5,440 nucleotides of DNA from Bacteroidales bacterium (GTDB lineage Bacteria; Bacteroidota; Bacteroidia; Bacteroidales; P3), in NCBI GenBank assembly GCA_016281475.1, contig JAEEIS010000052.1, positions 1-5,440 on the forward strand, in the 5' to 3' direction. Under the pieces are notes generated by a model that saw nothing but the letters and a program-made list of their open reading frames with translations, was not told the DNA's origin and ran no database searches. The position numbers and the translations under genes were made by a program. Shown in pieces: positions 5,385-5,440 of this stretch. Numbering within the stretch: the first letter of the stretch is position 1; every line of letters begins with the position of its first letter.

Positions 5385-5440
5385 AATCGGTAAGAATCGG
5401 TACAAATCGGTAGGGAGCCGTACGAAGCGGTAGCATGCGG
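5385..5440. repeat. 10-bp-period tandem repeat at the right edge, truncated by the window
   Basis: CGG or CCG recurs every ten bases from 5388 to 5440, and TA follows it every ten bases. Units include TAAGAATCGG (5391), TACAAATCGG (5401) and TACGAAGCGG (5421); the consensus is TAnnAAKCGG, with the T and A at unit positions 1 and 2 invariant in all five full units. A partial first unit, AATCGG, starts at 5385. The array probably continues beyond 5440. It does not look coding. The ten-base period is close to one DNA helical turn, so all cores would lie on the same face. Confidence 0.8.

Noticed and set aside
5159..5386. 76-codon N-terminal extension of the DUF4954 protein
   Set aside because: It would translate the G-rich tract and the AT-rich leader into Arg/Gly-rich then Phe/Ile-rich sequence with no resemblance to the family. 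The ATG at 5158 follows a typical AT-rich leader.

Overview
The window looks like a Bacteroidota chromosome, most likely order Bacteroidales. The evidence is a Bacteroidetes-type LptD, a DUF4954 protein of the kind familiar from Bacteroides relatives, Bacteroidetes-style promoters (TTTG-like -33 box, TAnnTTTG -7 box), no Shine-Dalgarno-like sites, and AT-rich leaders. The coding sequence is GC-rich with a strong preference for C-ending codons. I cannot place the genus.

Layout, left to right. Positions 1-30 are the first ten codons of a minus-strand gene that leaves the window; it appears to start with a secretion signal. Positions 31-132 are a divergent control region built around a perfect 31-bp palindrome (75-105). 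Each arm of the palindrome carries a TATCTTTG promoter box, one for each direction. Positions 133-2892 encode LptD, the outer-membrane translocon that inserts lipopolysaccharide. After a 38-bp gap comes a small MerR-type DNA-binding protein (2931-3245) on the same strand, probably in the same transcript. A 56-bp convergent gap follows. It holds no recognisable terminator and is almost filled by a degenerate 9-bp tandem repeat (3256-3300). Positions 3302-5158, minus strand, encode a 618-residue DUF4954 protein with a left-handed beta-helix (hexapeptide-repeat) body. Its upstream region (5159-5440, 282 bp, no credible gene) holds a putative promoter, a G-quadruplex-capable G-rich tract on the gene's coding strand, and a 10-bp-period tandem repeat that runs off the right edge.

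How the parts may work together: LptD is the clear functional anchor (outer-membrane biogenesis). The divergent gene probably encodes another envelope protein, and its start cannot be transcribed without RNA polymerase occupying part of the same DNA as the lptD promoter. The MerR-like protein is a candidate regulator of that shared palindrome, but only by position. DUF4954 has no established function that I know of. Its fold resembles that of acyl- and nucleotidyl-transferases, which fits sugar or envelope metabolism but does not prove it.

The most notable non-gene signals are the dyad-symmetric divergent promoter and two short-period tandem repeats (9 bp and 10 bp) that share the core CCGATT. 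I found no CRISPR array, tRNA, rRNA, insertion sequence or phage gene, and nothing that amounts to a demonstrably new multi-gene system.
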